Origin: Modestobacter excelsi
Lineage (GTDB): Bacteria > Actinomycetota > Actinomycetes > Mycobacteriales > Geodermatophilaceae
DNA: 45,107 nucleotides
Reading direction: 5' to 3'
Assembly (NCBI RefSeq): GCF_005930495.1
Contig: NZ_SJEX01000040.1
Span: 1 to 45,107, forward strand
Shown here: positions 25,161 to 33,676 of the stretch, piece after piece
Numbering within the stretch: position 1 is the first letter of the stretch
Layout: every line of letters starts with the position of its first letter
Position numbers and translations under genes: made by a program
The notes under the pieces: model-generated
What the model was told of the DNA's origin: nothing
The model's input: the letters and a program-made list of their open reading frames with translations, nothing else
The model's database searches: none

Positions 25161-25508
25161 GTGCCCGCAGCCCTGACCGACCCGCGCACCGTGGCGCGGG
25201 TGTTCCGCGCCGTCGCCGTCGCCGAGGCGGTGTCCTGGGTGCTGCTGCTCGCCGGGATGTTCGTCAAGTGGGTGCTGCGCACCTCCGAGCTCGGCGTCCA
25301 GCTGGCCGGTCCGGTGCACGGCGCGGTCTTCGTGGCCTACGTCCTGGTCAGCCTGCTGGCCTGGCGGGTGCTGGGCTGGTCGCCGCGCACCGCGCTGCTG
25401 GCGCTGGTCGCCTCCGTGCCGCCGCTGTGCACGGTCGTGTTCGAGCGCTGGGCCCGGCGCACCGGCCGGCTGTTCCTCGACGCGCCCGCGGCCGCGGTGG
25501 CTGGCTAG
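25161..25508 (+). CDS. DUF3817 integral membrane protein
   Basis: A 115-aa protein with three hydrophobic helices (VFRAVAVAEAVSWVLLLAGM; LAGPVHGAVFVAYVLVSLLA; TALLALVASVPPLCTVVFER). The pattern FRxxAxxEAxSWxxLLxxMxxK and GPVHG is the DUF3817 signature, found in small actinobacterial membrane proteins of unknown role. AGAGGAG lies 4 nt before GTG 25161, favoured over ATG 25125. The serine hydrolase gene follows after 9 nt but has its own leaderless promoter. Confidence 0.85.
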   Translation: MPAALTDPRTVARVFRAVAVAEAVSWVLLLAGMFVKWVLRTSELGVQLAGPVHGAVFVAYVLVSLLAWRVLGWSPRTALLALVASVPPLCTVVFERWARRTGRLFLDAPAAAVAG

Positions 25509-25517
25509 CCTCCGCGC
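25506..25517 (+). promoter_or_regulatory. Leaderless promoter of the serine hydrolase
   Basis: TAGCCT (25506-25511), 6 nt, then ATG 25518. The -10 hexamer overlaps the stop codon of the DUF3817 gene. Confidence 0.55.
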
Positions 25518-26843
25518 ATGGTCGAACCGGTCCTGCCCTCCACCGCGCGCACCCTGCTGGCCCGCACCGCCCGGGTGCAGCGCGACGGCCGGGCGCCCGG
25601 CCTGGTCGCCGGCGTCGTCCGCGACGGTGGTCTCGCCTGGTCGACCGGGCGGGGCGACGTCCCCGGGCCGCACACCGACGTCCAGTACCGGATCGGGTCG
25701 ATCAGCAAGACGGTCACCGCCGTGGCGGTGATGCGGCTGCGGGACGAGGGCCGGCTGGGGTTGGACGACCCGCTGGAGCGGCACGTCCCGGGCACCCCGC
25801 TGGGCGAGCGCACCGTCGGTCAGCTGCTCTCGCACCTCGCCGGTGCCACGTCGGAGAGCCCCGGCGGCTGGTGGGAGCGGGTGCCCGGTGGGTCGCTGGA
25901 GGAGCTGCAGCTGACCGGCGAGGACGTCGTGCTGGGCGCCGCACGCCGGTTCCACTACTCCAACCTCGGCTTCGGGCTGCTCGGTGAGCTGGTGGCACGG
26001 CACCGCGGCCGTCCCTGGGCCGACGTCGTCGGCGAGGAGGTGCTCGGGCCGCTGGGCATGACCCGCACCAGCCCGCGACCCACCGGGACCGCGGCGCAGG
26101 GGGCGGCCGTGCACCCGTGGGCGGACGTCGTCCTGCCCGAGCCCGAGCACGACGCGGGCGTGATGGCCGCCGCCGGCCAGCTCTGGGCGACGCTGGCGGA
26201 CCTGGGCCGGTTCGCCGCCTTCCTGCTCGGCGACACCGCGGAGGTGCTGTCGCCGGCGACGCTGGAGGAGATGACGGTGCCGGCCGGCGTCGACCCCTCC
26301 GTCCCGGGCTGGTCGGCCTACGGGCTCGGGGTGCAGGTGCTGCGCGTGGACGGGGCGGTGCTGGTCGGGCACGGCGGCTCGATGCCCGGCTTCCTCGCCG
26401 GCGTGTTCGTCGACCGGGCCGAGCAGACCGGCGCGGTCACGCTGGCCAACACCACCAGCGGGCTCGACCCGCTGGTGCCCGGGCTGCTGGCCGACCTGCG
26501 GGCCGCCGAGCCGCGGGTGGTGGAGGCCTGGACGCCGTCCCCGCCGGCGGTGCCCCTCGACCTGCTCGGCACCTGGTTCTGGGGGCCGGTGCCGCACGTG
26601 CTGCGCGCGCAGGCCGGGGGGCTGCTGCACCTGGGGCCGCTGCCGGGGCGCAGTGGCCGGGCCAGCCGGTTCGCCGCCCGCGAGGACGGCACCTTCGTGG
26701 GCCTGGACGGCTACTACGCGGGCGAGACGCTGCGGATCGCGCCGGACCACCTGGAGCTGGCGACGTTCGTCTTCACCCGCACGCCCTACGACCCCGACGC
26801 CCCGGTGCCCGGCGGCGTCGACGACCGCGGCTGGCGACCCTAG
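25518..26843 (+). CDS. Serine hydrolase, beta-lactamase class C / esterase family
   Basis: A 441-aa penicillin-binding-protein-like hydrolase. The nucleophile motif is S61-ISK64, the second motif Y146-SN148 and a third-motif equivalent HGG (LVGHGGSMPGF, near 290), so the active site is complete. The last 100 residues form a small C-terminal domain (LGTWFWGPVPHVLRAQ). There is no signal peptide, which favours a cytoplasmic esterase or D-amino-acid peptidase over a secreted beta-lactamase. The substrate is unknown. Its end overlaps the convergent neighbour by 4 nt (26840-26843). Confidence 0.87.
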   Translation: MVEPVLPSTARTLLARTARVQRDGRAPGLVAGVVRDGGLAWSTGRGDVPGPHTDVQYRIGSISKTVTAVAVMRLRDEGRLGLDDPLERHVPGTPLGERTVGQLLSHLAGATSESPGGWWERVPGGSLEELQLTGEDVVLGAARRFHYSNLGFGLLGELVARHRGRPWADVVGEEVLGPLGMTRTSPRPTGTAAQGAAVHPWADVVLPEPEHDAGVMAAAGQLWATLADLGRFAAFLLGDTAEVLSPATLEEMTVPAGVDPSVPGWSAYGLGVQVLRVDGAVLVGHGGSMPGFLAGVFVDRAEQTGAVTLANTTSGLDPLVPGLLADLRAAEPRVVEAWTPSPPAVPLDLLGTWFWGPVPHVLRAQAGGLLHLGPLPGRSGRASRFAAREDGTFVGLDGYYAGETLRIAPDHLELATFVFTRTPYDPDAPVPGGVDDRGWRP

Positions 26844-27340
26844 GCGAAGGCGTCCATGGTGGTCTTCACGACCACGCCGTAGGCCAGGTGCGGGACGACG
26901 TCGCTGACCCAGTCGGTCCTGGACCAGGTGCGCGGGTCGGTGATGCCCAGGACGGTCATCGGGCCGTTGGACGCGATCAGCACGCCGACGGTGGTCAGCG
27001 CCGTCCCGACCAGCGGCTGGCTCCGGAACCCGGTGGCGCGGACCAGCCCGGTCAGCACCCCCACGCCGATCCCGGCGACGAGCCCGGTGAGCGGACCCAG
27101 CCCCTGCACCCGGTTGGACCGCTTCTCCTCGTCCCCGGGGATCCGCACGTGCGCCTTCTCGGCGAGCGCCTCGACGGTCTGCTCCGGGGTGGAGCTGGTG
27201 CCGCGCCCGCGGCCGACCATGTCCAGGTAGGTGACGGCGTTCAGCGCCGTCGTCCCCGCGGCGCCGGCGGCCGCACCGCGCAGCACCCAGCCCAGCGTGC
27301 TGGTGCCGCGCCTGCCCGCGCCAGGGGTGCTCGTCGCCAT
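26840..27340 (-). CDS. Hypothetical membrane protein
   Basis: A 166-aa protein with an N-terminal helix (WVLRGAAAGAAGTTALNAVTYL), a polar middle (TPEQTVEALAEKAHVRIPGD, NRVQGLGPL) and two or three further hydrophobic stretches (GLVAGIGVGVLTGLV, GTALTTVGVLIASN). It ends DVVPHLAYGVVVKTTMDAFA. The arrangement resembles small actinobacterial membrane proteins without a named domain. ATG 27340 has TAGGGC 6 nt upstream, supporting a leaderless start. It lies downstream of the aldo/keto reductase on the same strand. Confidence 0.7.
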   Translation of the reverse strand: MATSTPGAGRRGTSTLGWVLRGAAAGAAGTTALNAVTYLDMVGRGRGTSSTPEQTVEALAEKAHVRIPGDEEKRSNRVQGLGPLTGLVAGIGVGVLTGLVRATGFRSQPLVGTALTTVGVLIASNGPMTVLGITDPRTWSRTDWVSDVVPHLAYGVVVKTTMDAFA

Positions 27341-27379
27341 GGTCGCGCCCTACCCGGCCCACGCCGCCGGTGAAACGGG

Positions 27380-28336
27380 TCAGCCCCAGCCCATCCGGCT
27401 GCGGGCCGACCAGTACGCCGCCGGGTCCTCCGGCTGCACCCACTCCTCCGGGGTCCACCCCTCCGCGTGGGTGACCAGGTCGCGTGCGGCGGCGTTGCTC
27501 TCCAGCTGGGCGACGGTGACCGCGCCGGAGAGCACCACGTCGCACCAGGGCTGGGCCAGCGCGCAGGCCAGGGCCAGGGCGTCCACGCCGACCCCGCGCT
27601 CGCGGGCCGCCCCGCCGAGGGGGCTGCCGAACGCGGTGCCGCGGTCGGTCAGCCGGCCGTTGGCGACGCCCTCCTTGACCACGACCCGCGCCCCGGCCTC
27701 GGCGGCCTCGGCCAGCGCCGCCCCGGCGGAGGGCTCGAGCAGGTTCCAGGTCGACTGCACGCTGGTGAACAGCGGGGCGCCGTCGACGGTGAGGGCCAGC
27801 CCCCGGCGGACGGCCTCGGCCTGGGCCGGCCCCGACGTGGAGAAGCCGAGCTCGATGCCCTCGGCGCGCAGCCGGGCCATCCGGTGCTGCAGCGGCCGGT
27901 CCTCCCACAGCGGGCTGTCGGCGGTCAGCGAGTGCACCTGGTAGAGCCGGAGCCACGGCCCCAGCAGCGCGGTGGTCTCGGCCAGCTGGGACTCGTAGGC
28001 CGCCTCCCCGTGGTCCTTGACCTCGTGCACGTCGACGTCCCGGCGCCAGTCGCCGACGTACCGGTAACCCCACTTGCTGGCCACGAACGGCACCCGCTCG
28101 GCGGTGCGCAACCAGGAGCCGAGGAACTCCTCGGCCCGGCCGTAGGACCGGGCGGTGTCGACGTACTCGATGCCCAGCGCGGTCGCGGCGTCCAGCAGCT
28201 CGTGCGTCCGTGCCTGCAGGGCGGCGGGGGAGCGGTCCCCGGGCAGGTCGACGTCCCGGCCGAGGGCCAGGTAGGCCGGCCGGCCGGCGGCAGCGAGACC
28301 GAGCCCGAGGCGGGCCGGAGGGGTCGGGGTGGGCAC
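27380..28336 (-). CDS. Aldo/keto reductase
   Basis: A 318-aa NADPH-dependent TIM-barrel oxidoreductase. The catalytic tetrad is visible: Asp60 (YVDTARSYG), Tyr65, Lys88 (FVASKWGY) and His135 (LYQVHS). The C-terminal cofactor region reads DVVLSGAVTVAQLESNAAA. Its substrate is an unidentified aldehyde or ketone. GTG 28336 is chosen because the hexamer TGGGAT lies 6 nt upstream and the N-terminus then begins like homologs; a longer open frame upstream is antisense to the DUF3253 gene. It is divergent from DUF3253 across 66 bp. Confidence 0.88.
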   Translation of the reverse strand: MPTPTPPARLGLGLAAAGRPAYLALGRDVDLPGDRSPAALQARTHELLDAATALGIEYVDTARSYGRAEEFLGSWLRTAERVPFVASKWGYRYVGDWRRDVDVHEVKDHGEAAYESQLAETTALLGPWLRLYQVHSLTADSPLWEDRPLQHRMARLRAEGIELGFSTSGPAQAEAVRRGLALTVDGAPLFTSVQSTWNLLEPSAGAALAEAAEAGARVVVKEGVANGRLTDRGTAFGSPLGGAARERGVGVDALALACALAQPWCDVVLSGAVTVAQLESNAAARDLVTHAEGWTPEEWVQPEDPAAYWSARSRMGWG

Positions 28337-28384
28337 CGGGCCATCCCAGCACGGGCGGCGCCCGGCCGGGCGCGATCGGTGCCG

Positions 28385-28403
28385 CCGGTCCATCCTGGAC
28401 CGG
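28385..28403. promoter_or_regulatory. Inverted repeat over the DUF3253 -10
   Basis: CCGGTCC (28385-28391) and GGACCGG (28397-28403) are perfect 7-bp arms around ATCCT. The putative -10 CATCCT (28391-28396) lies in the centre and GTG 28403 starts at the last base. It could be an operator or an RNA hairpin at the very 5' end. Confidence 0.35.
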
Positions 28404-28654
28404 TGGAGGACCTCGACCGGGCCCTGGAGCGGACGATCGACGCCCTGCTGGACGAGCGCCGGGCCGGGACGACGATCTGCCCGTCGGAGGCAGCCCGTGC
28501 GGTCGACCCCGACGGCTGGCGGGAGCTGATGCCGGCCGCCCGGGCCGCGGCGGGGCGGCTGGCCGCGAGCGGGGAGGTCGAGGTGACCCAGCGGGGCGAG
28601 GTGGTCCACGTCGCCACCGCGCGCGGGCCGGTGCGGATCCGCCGGCCGCGCTGA
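28403..28654 (+). CDS. DUF3253 domain protein
   Basis: An 83-aa protein. The motif TTICPSEAARAVDPDGWREL is the DUF3253 signature, followed by the winged-helix-like RAAAGRLAASGEVEVTQRGE and the conserved tail ATARGPVRIRRP. The fold is predicted to be a small winged helix, so it may bind nucleic acid, but no function is known. The reading frame is open far upstream, antisense to the aldo/keto reductase; GTG 28403 is preferred because CATCCT lies 6 nt upstream and the N-terminus fits the family. Confidence 0.85.
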   Translation: MEDLDRALERTIDALLDERRAGTTICPSEAARAVDPDGWRELMPAARAAAGRLAASGEVEVTQRGEVVHVATARGPVRIRRPR

Positions 28655-28670
28655 TCCCGCACCCCGGGTG

Positions 28671-29171
28671 TCAGGCCCCTTCGGCGGCGGCGGTGCCGGC
28701 GGCCCGCTCGAGCAGCGGGGTCATCCGGTGGTCGACGAACCGCCGCAGCGCGAGGTTCGTGTCGGTGCGCTGCACGCCCGGGATGGCCAGCACCTGCTCG
28801 GTGATCCGCCACAGGTCGTCGGCGTCGACGGCGACCACCTGCACGAGCAGGTCGGCGACCCCGGACAGGCCGATGACCTCGAGCACCTCGGGGATCGCGG
28901 CCAGCGCGTCACCGACGTCGGCGAGGCTGCGCTGCACGACCTGCACCGTCACGTAGGCGCCCAGCCGGTAGCCGAGCGCCTCGGGGCGCACCCGGCGCTC
29001 GAAGGGGTCCAGCACGCCGCCGGACTCCAGCCGGGCGAGCCGGGACTGGACGGTGTTGCGGGCCAGGCCGAGGGTCTGGGCGAGGGAGAGGACCGTGGCC
29101 CGCGGGTCCGCGGAGAGGGCGAGGAGCAACCGGGCGTCGGTGGCGTCCAGACGGTCCGGTACGGCGGGCAT
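28671..29171 (-). CDS. Lrp/AsnC family transcriptional regulator
   Basis: A 166-aa regulator. Residues 8-55 form the HTH (LDATDARLLLALSADPRATV, LAQTLGLARNTVQSRLARLE), and residues 70-150 the RAM ligand domain (AYVTVQVVQRSLADVGDALA, GLSGVADLLVQVVAVDADDL). ATG 29171 has CAGACT 7 nt upstream. It is divergent from the E1-E2 operon. Lrp-type proteins next to branched-chain 2-oxoacid dehydrogenase genes (BkdR-like) often control them in response to amino acids, so this operon is the likely target; that is an inference from position. Confidence 0.9.
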   Translation of the reverse strand: MPAVPDRLDATDARLLLALSADPRATVLSLAQTLGLARNTVQSRLARLESGGVLDPFERRVRPEALGYRLGAYVTVQVVQRSLADVGDALAAIPEVLEVIGLSGVADLLVQVVAVDADDLWRITEQVLAIPGVQRTDTNLALRRFVDHRMTPLLERAAGTAAAEGA

Positions 29172-29383
29172 GTTGCTCAGTCTGACACGTAGCGAGGGCA
29201 GGACACTGGTCATCGTGCGCACTGTCGGGTGAAGGTGTTGCGCAGAACGGTCGCGTGGTGATCTGCTCCTGACGCGGTTCCGCGTGCCACGATGTGTGAG
29301 TGGTGCCACACCCCGGCGCCGCGGAGACGTCCGACGACGGGCGGTCGGTGACCCCGGCACCCGCGAGACGGCAGGAGATGGGC

Positions 29384-30523
29384 ATGAGCACGCTGTCGCA
29401 GACCACCGAGGTGGTCGACCCCGTACCCGGGGCCGGCGCCCCCCACCTGCCCGGTCAACCCGACCTGGTGCAGCTGCTCACCCCGGAGGGCGAGCGCGTC
29501 GAGCACCCCGACTACTCCCTCGACGTCAGCGACGAGGAGCTGCGTCAGCTGTACCGGGACCTCGCCCTGGTGCGGCGCTGGGACGTCGAGGCAACCGCGC
29601 TGCAACGGCAGGGCGAGCTGGGCATCTGGGCCTCGCTGCTCGGCCAGGAGGCCGCGCAGGTCGGCGCCGGCCGTGCGCTGGCCGCCGACGACATGGCCTT
29701 CCCCACCTACCGGGAGCACGGCGTCGCCTGGACCCGGGGCGTCGACCCGCTGCACGTGATGAGCCTGTTCCGCGGCGTCGACCAGGGCGGCTGGGACCCG
29801 GTCGCGACGCACTTCAACCTCTACACCGTGGTCATCGGCGCGCAGACGCTGCACGCCACCGGCTACGCGATGGGCCTGCAGCGCGACGGCGCGGAGAGCG
29901 CGACGCTGGCCTTCCTCGGCGACGGCGCCACCAGCCAGGGCGAGGTCAACGAGGCGATGATCTGGGCGGCGACCTTCTCCGCGCCGGTCGCCTTCTTCTG
30001 CCAGAACAACCAGTACGCGATCAGCGTGCCGATCGAGCGGCAGTCCCGGGTGCCGCTGTACCAGCGCGCCGCGGGCTTCGGCTTCCCCGGCGTCCGGGTC
30101 GACGGCAACGACGTCCTCGCCGTCCTCGCGGTCACCCGGGCGGCGCTCGCCGCGGCGCGGGAGGGCCAGGGGCCGACCTTCATCGAGGCGTTCACCTACC
30201 GGATGGGCGCGCACACCACCTCCGACGACCCGACCCGCTACCGGTTGGCCAGCGAGCTGGAGGAGTGGAAGCTGCGCGACCCGATCGCCCGGCTCAAGGC
30301 CCACCTGTCCCGCTCGGGCATCGCCGACGCCGGGTTCTTCGCCTCGGTCGACGCCGAGGGCGACGAGCTGGCGGCGCGGATCCGCCGAGGCACGCTGGAG
30401 ATGGCCGACCCGGCCGGCACCGAGATCTTCGACCACGTCTACGCCGAGCAGACCCCCGAGCTGGTCCGCCAGCGCGAGGAGTTCGTGGCCTACCACGCCG
30501 GCTTCGAGGGGGAGGGTCACTGA
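29384..30523 (+). CDS. pdhA: 2-oxoacid dehydrogenase E1 component, alpha subunit (pyruvate or branched-chain)
   Basis: A 379-aa thiamine-diphosphate subunit. The ThDP motif GDGATSQGEVNEAM ... QNN is intact, together with MAFPTYREHGVAW and the phosphorylation-loop-like region RMGAHTTSDDPTRY. With E1 beta and E2 it oxidatively decarboxylates pyruvate or branched-chain 2-oxoacids to acyl-CoA. ATG 29384 has AGGAG 8 nt upstream; GTG 29300, with CACGAT exactly 6 nt before it, would add 28 residues and could be the leaderless start. Its stop overlaps the E1 beta start by 1 nt (TGATG). Substrate choice between PDH and BKDH cannot be made from sequence alone. Confidence 0.93.
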   Translation: MSTLSQTTEVVDPVPGAGAPHLPGQPDLVQLLTPEGERVEHPDYSLDVSDEELRQLYRDLALVRRWDVEATALQRQGELGIWASLLGQEAAQVGAGRALAADDMAFPTYREHGVAWTRGVDPLHVMSLFRGVDQGGWDPVATHFNLYTVVIGAQTLHATGYAMGLQRDGAESATLAFLGDGATSQGEVNEAMIWAATFSAPVAFFCQNNQYAISVPIERQSRVPLYQRAAGFGFPGVRVDGNDVLAVLAVTRAALAAAREGQGPTFIEAFTYRMGAHTTSDDPTRYRLASELEEWKLRDPIARLKAHLSRSGIADAGFFASVDAEGDELAARIRRGTLEMADPAGTEIFDHVYAEQTPELVRQREEFVAYHAGFEGEGH

Positions 30524-31503
30524 TGAGCACCGAGACGCTGACCATCGGCAAGGCGCTCAACCTCGGCCTGCGCAAGGCGATGGAGGACGACGCCAAGGTC
30601 GTGCTCATGGGCGAGGACATCGGCAAGCTCGGCGGGGTCTTCCGGATCACCGACGGCCTGCAGAAGGACTTCGGCGACGACCGCGTCGTGGACACCCCGC
30701 TGGCCGAGGCCGGCATCCTCGGCACCGCCGTGGGGCTGGCCATGCGCGGCTACCGGCCGGTCTGCGAGATCCAGTTCGACGGTTTCGTCTTCCCCGCCTA
30801 CAACCAGATCGTCACCCAGGTCGCCAAGATCCACGCCCGCTCCAGGGGCCGGCTGCCGATGCCGATCGTCATCCGCATCCCCTTCGGTGGCGGGATCGGC
30901 GCGGTCGAGCACCACAGCGAGAGCCCGGAGGCGTACTTCGCGCACACCGCGGGCCTCAAGGTGGTCGCGGTGAGCACCCCGCCCGACGCGTACTGGGGCA
31001 TCCAGCAGGCGATCGCGCACCCCGACCCGATCGTCTTCCTCGAGCCGAAGCGCCGGTACTGGGAGAAGGGGCAGGTCGACGTCGACGCCACCCCGGACCC
31101 GCTGTTCGCCTCCCGCGTGGTGCGTGGTGGCGACGACGTGACCGTCCTCGCCTACGGCCCGATGGTGAAGACGGCGCTGCAGGCCGCCCAGGCCGCCGCC
31201 GAGGAGGGCCGGTCGCTCGAGGTCATCGACCTGCGCACCGTCTCCCCGCTGGACCTCGCCCCCGTGTTCGACTCGGTCCGCCGGACCGGCCGGTGCGTCG
31301 TCGTGCACGAGGCGCCGGTGACCCTCGGGCTGGGGTCCGAGATCGCTGCCCGGGTCACCGAGGAGTGCTTCCACTCCCTCGAGGCGCCGGTGCTGCGGGT
31401 GGGCGGGTACGACACGCCCTACCCGCCGTCCAAGCTGGAGGAGGAGTACCTCCCCGACCTCGACCGCGTGCTCGACGCCGTCGACCGATCGCTGGGGTTC
31501 TGA
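30523..31503 (+). CDS. pdhB: 2-oxoacid dehydrogenase E1 component, beta subunit
   Basis: A 326-aa transketolase-like subunit, partner of E1 alpha. Conserved stretches are VLMGEDIGKLGGVFRITDGL, RVVDTPLAEAGILGTAVGLA, QFDGFVFPAYNQIV and the catalytic His region HHSESPEAYFAHTAGLKVV, and the C-terminal domain GRSLEVIDLRTVSPLD. The start overlaps the E1 alpha stop and the stop overlaps the E2 start (TGATG both times), giving strict coupling of the three subunits. No frameshift or missing motif is seen. Confidence 0.95.
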   Translation: MSTETLTIGKALNLGLRKAMEDDAKVVLMGEDIGKLGGVFRITDGLQKDFGDDRVVDTPLAEAGILGTAVGLAMRGYRPVCEIQFDGFVFPAYNQIVTQVAKIHARSRGRLPMPIVIRIPFGGGIGAVEHHSESPEAYFAHTAGLKVVAVSTPPDAYWGIQQAIAHPDPIVFLEPKRRYWEKGQVDVDATPDPLFASRVVRGGDDVTVLAYGPMVKTALQAAQAAAEEGRSLEVIDLRTVSPLDLAPVFDSVRRTGRCVVVHEAPVTLGLGSEIAARVTEECFHSLEAPVLRVGGYDTPYPPSKLEEEYLPDLDRVLDAVDRSLGF

Positions 31504-32975
31504 TGCCGGACCTGCGCCAGTTCAAGCTGCCCGACGTCGGTGAGGGGCTCACCGAGGGGGAGATCCTGTCGTGGCTGGTCGCCGTCGGTGACACCGTCAC
31601 CGTCAACCAGCCGCTCTGCGAGGTGGAGACGGCGAAGGCCGCCGTGGAGCTGCCCAGCCCGTTCGCCGGGACGGTGACCGAGCTGCTGTACGAGCCGGGG
31701 ACGACGGTCGACGTCGGCGCCCCGATCATCACCATCGACCTCGGCGGCGAGGGCCCTCCGGAACCCGCCGAGCCGGCCGGTTCCGGGCTGATCGGTGAGA
31801 CCAACGCCAACGGCCGCACCGCCGTCCTGGTCGGCTACGGGCCCAAGAGCACCGAGGCGACCCGTCGTCCCCGGCGGAACGGCACCAGCGCGGCCGCCCG
31901 GGCGACCGCGCCGCAGGTGCTCCCGGAGGCCGACCACGGCTCGGGCAGCGAGCGTCCGCCGTTGCTGGCCACCGCGCCGGACGCGACCGTCAAGCCGGTG
32001 CGGCACGGTGGCCTGGAGACCGGCCGCGCCGCCGAGGCGCACGTGAGCACCGCGGACACGCTTCCCGCGCCGACGAGCTCGCCGGTGTCCGGCCGGGGCG
32101 CGCTGCGGCCGCTGGCGAAGCCTCCGGTGCGCAAGTACGCCAAGGACCTCGGGGTCGACCTCTCCACCGTGACCGGCAGCGGCCCGGGCGGGGTCATCAC
32201 CCGCGCCGACGTCGACGCCGCCCTCGCGACCCCGGCCCCCGCCGCCGAGGAGTCGGCTCTCCGCGCGGAGAGCCAGGTCGGGGACACCCGGATCCCGATC
32301 AAGGGGGTGCGCAAGCACACCGCCGCGGCGATGGTGGCCAGTGCCTTCACCGCACCGCACGTCACCGAGTTCCTCACCGTCGACGTGACCCGGGTGATGA
32401 AGCTGCGCGAGCGGCTCGCCGCCCGGCCGGAGTTCGCCGGGGTGAAGGTCAGCCCGCTGCTGTTCGTCGCCAAGGCGCTGCTGCTCGCGGCGCAGCGGCA
32501 CCCGATGGTGAACAGCTCCTGGGACGAGGCGGCGCAGGAGATCGTGGTCCACGGTGCGGTGAACCTGGGCATCGCGGCGGCCACGCCGCGGGGCCTGGTG
32601 GTGCCGAACGTCAAGGACGCCGGCCGGCTGTCGCTGGTCGAGCTGGCCGCTGCGCTGGCCGAGCTGACCGCCACCGCGCGAGCCGGGAGGACGGCGCCGG
32701 CCGACATGTCCGGCGGGACCATCACGATCACCAACGTCGGGGTCTTCGGCGTCGACACCGGGACGCCGATCCTCAACCCCGGTGAGTCGGCGATCCTGGC
32801 GTTCGGGGCGGTCCGGGAGATGCCGTGGGTGCACAAGGGGAAGATCCGCGTCCGGCAGGTGACCCAGCTGGCACTCTCCTTCGACCACCGGATCATCGAC
32901 GGGGAGCTCGGCTCGCGCTTCCTCGCCGACGTCGGCGCGCTGCTGCACGACCCGGGCACGGCGCTCGCCTTCTGA
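31503..32975 (+). CDS. pdhC: Dihydrolipoamide acyltransferase (E2) of a 2-oxoacid dehydrogenase complex
   Basis: A 490-aa E2. Residues 1-80 are a single lipoyl domain with the lipoylated Lys in EVETAKAAVELPS. A linker of about 120 residues is rich in Pro, Ala and Gly. The E1/E3-binding domain is about 205-240 (VRKYAKDLGVDLSTVTGSGP) and the acyltransferase domain about 260-490, with the active-site signature SFDHRIIDGELGSRFL. The E3 subunit is not in the window and must come from elsewhere. The gene starts in overlap with E1 beta and ends the operon; no strong terminator follows. Confidence 0.95.
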   Translation: MPDLRQFKLPDVGEGLTEGEILSWLVAVGDTVTVNQPLCEVETAKAAVELPSPFAGTVTELLYEPGTTVDVGAPIITIDLGGEGPPEPAEPAGSGLIGETNANGRTAVLVGYGPKSTEATRRPRRNGTSAAARATAPQVLPEADHGSGSERPPLLATAPDATVKPVRHGGLETGRAAEAHVSTADTLPAPTSSPVSGRGALRPLAKPPVRKYAKDLGVDLSTVTGSGPGGVITRADVDAALATPAPAAEESALRAESQVGDTRIPIKGVRKHTAAAMVASAFTAPHVTEFLTVDVTRVMKLRERLAARPEFAGVKVSPLLFVAKALLLAAQRHPMVNSSWDEAAQEIVVHGAVNLGIAAATPRGLVVPNVKDAGRLSLVELAAALAELTATARAGRTAPADMSGGTITITNVGVFGVDTGTPILNPGESAILAFGAVREMPWVHKGKIRVRQVTQLALSFDHRIIDGELGSRFLADVGALLHDPGTALAF

Positions 32976-33003
32976 TGCCTCCCGTCGGCGCTACCGTCGC
33001 CGG

Positions 33004-33199
33004 GTGACCGACCTCTTCAGCCTGGCCACCCTGCTGGACCACCCTGGTGCGGCCGGCCGTCGGGGCCGGCGCGGACGACGAGGAGGGCCTGGCCGCGGAG
33101 TCCTTCGACCGCGCCGGGACGACCGGCGAGGACCACCGGGGCGCCAACGCGAACATGCACGGCGTCGAGGCGGCGCTCGCCGCGGCAGCCTCGCCGTGA
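33004..33199 (+). pseudogene. AGE family epimerase/isomerase remnant
   Basis: GTG 33004 has TACCGT exactly 6 nt upstream, the leaderless gene start used elsewhere here, and opens with MTDLFSLATLLDHP. The frame is then lost; a +1 shifted frame from about 33045 reads EEGLAAESFDRAGTTGED and DHRGANANMHGVEAALAA, stopping at 33197-33199. RGANANMH is the signature of N-acylglucosamine 2-epimerase (AGE) proteins, normally near residue 180 of about 400. So the beginning is joined to a central piece by a large internal deletion and the rest is missing. Confidence 0.6.
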
Positions 33200-33544
33200 C
33201 CCCGGCGACGTCGCCGACCTGACCGATCCGGCCGATCGGGTGCAGCCCCACGAGCTGGGCCTGCACGCGGTCGGCCGCCTCGGCGTCCTGGCCGGCCAGG
33301 AGGGCGCGGTACCGCTCGGTCTCCACGGACCCCAGCGCGACGGCGTTGACCCGCACCCCGGCCGGGCCGGAGTCGACCGCAGCCGCTCGGCCGCGGGGTG
33401 GTCGGCGCACCAGGCGGTGGCCGCGGGGTCCCGCTCGACCACGACGACCGCGTCGCCGGCGGCGAGCAGCCGCTCCACGATGCCGCGGCCGACACCGCGA
33501 CCCCCGCCGGTCACCACCGTGCACCGCTGCACCTGGGTCTGCAC
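33184..33544 (-). pseudogene. Short-chain dehydrogenase/reductase remnant with internal deletion
   Basis: From GTG 33544 (GGGAGG upstream) the frame gives the N-terminal Rossmann motif TVVTGGGRGVGRGIVERLL and the next strand AVVVVERDP. After ERL the frame is lost and the adjacent frame picks up GVRVNAVALGSVETERYRAL and GRIGQVGDVAGV, the C-terminal third of an SDR. About 100 residues, including the Ser-Tyr-Lys site, are absent. Both ends are recognisable but no functional enzyme can be made. It abuts the AGE remnant. Confidence 0.7.
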
Positions 33545-33676
33545 GCGGGGAGCCTCCCGCCGGGGAGCCGCCGGCGCCAGGGCGTCGACGGTCCGACGTG
33601 CGGCGATGTGTCGGTGGCGCACGACCGGGTAGGGATGCAGCAGGTCACCCGAGAGGCTCGACGGTGGCCACCGGAT

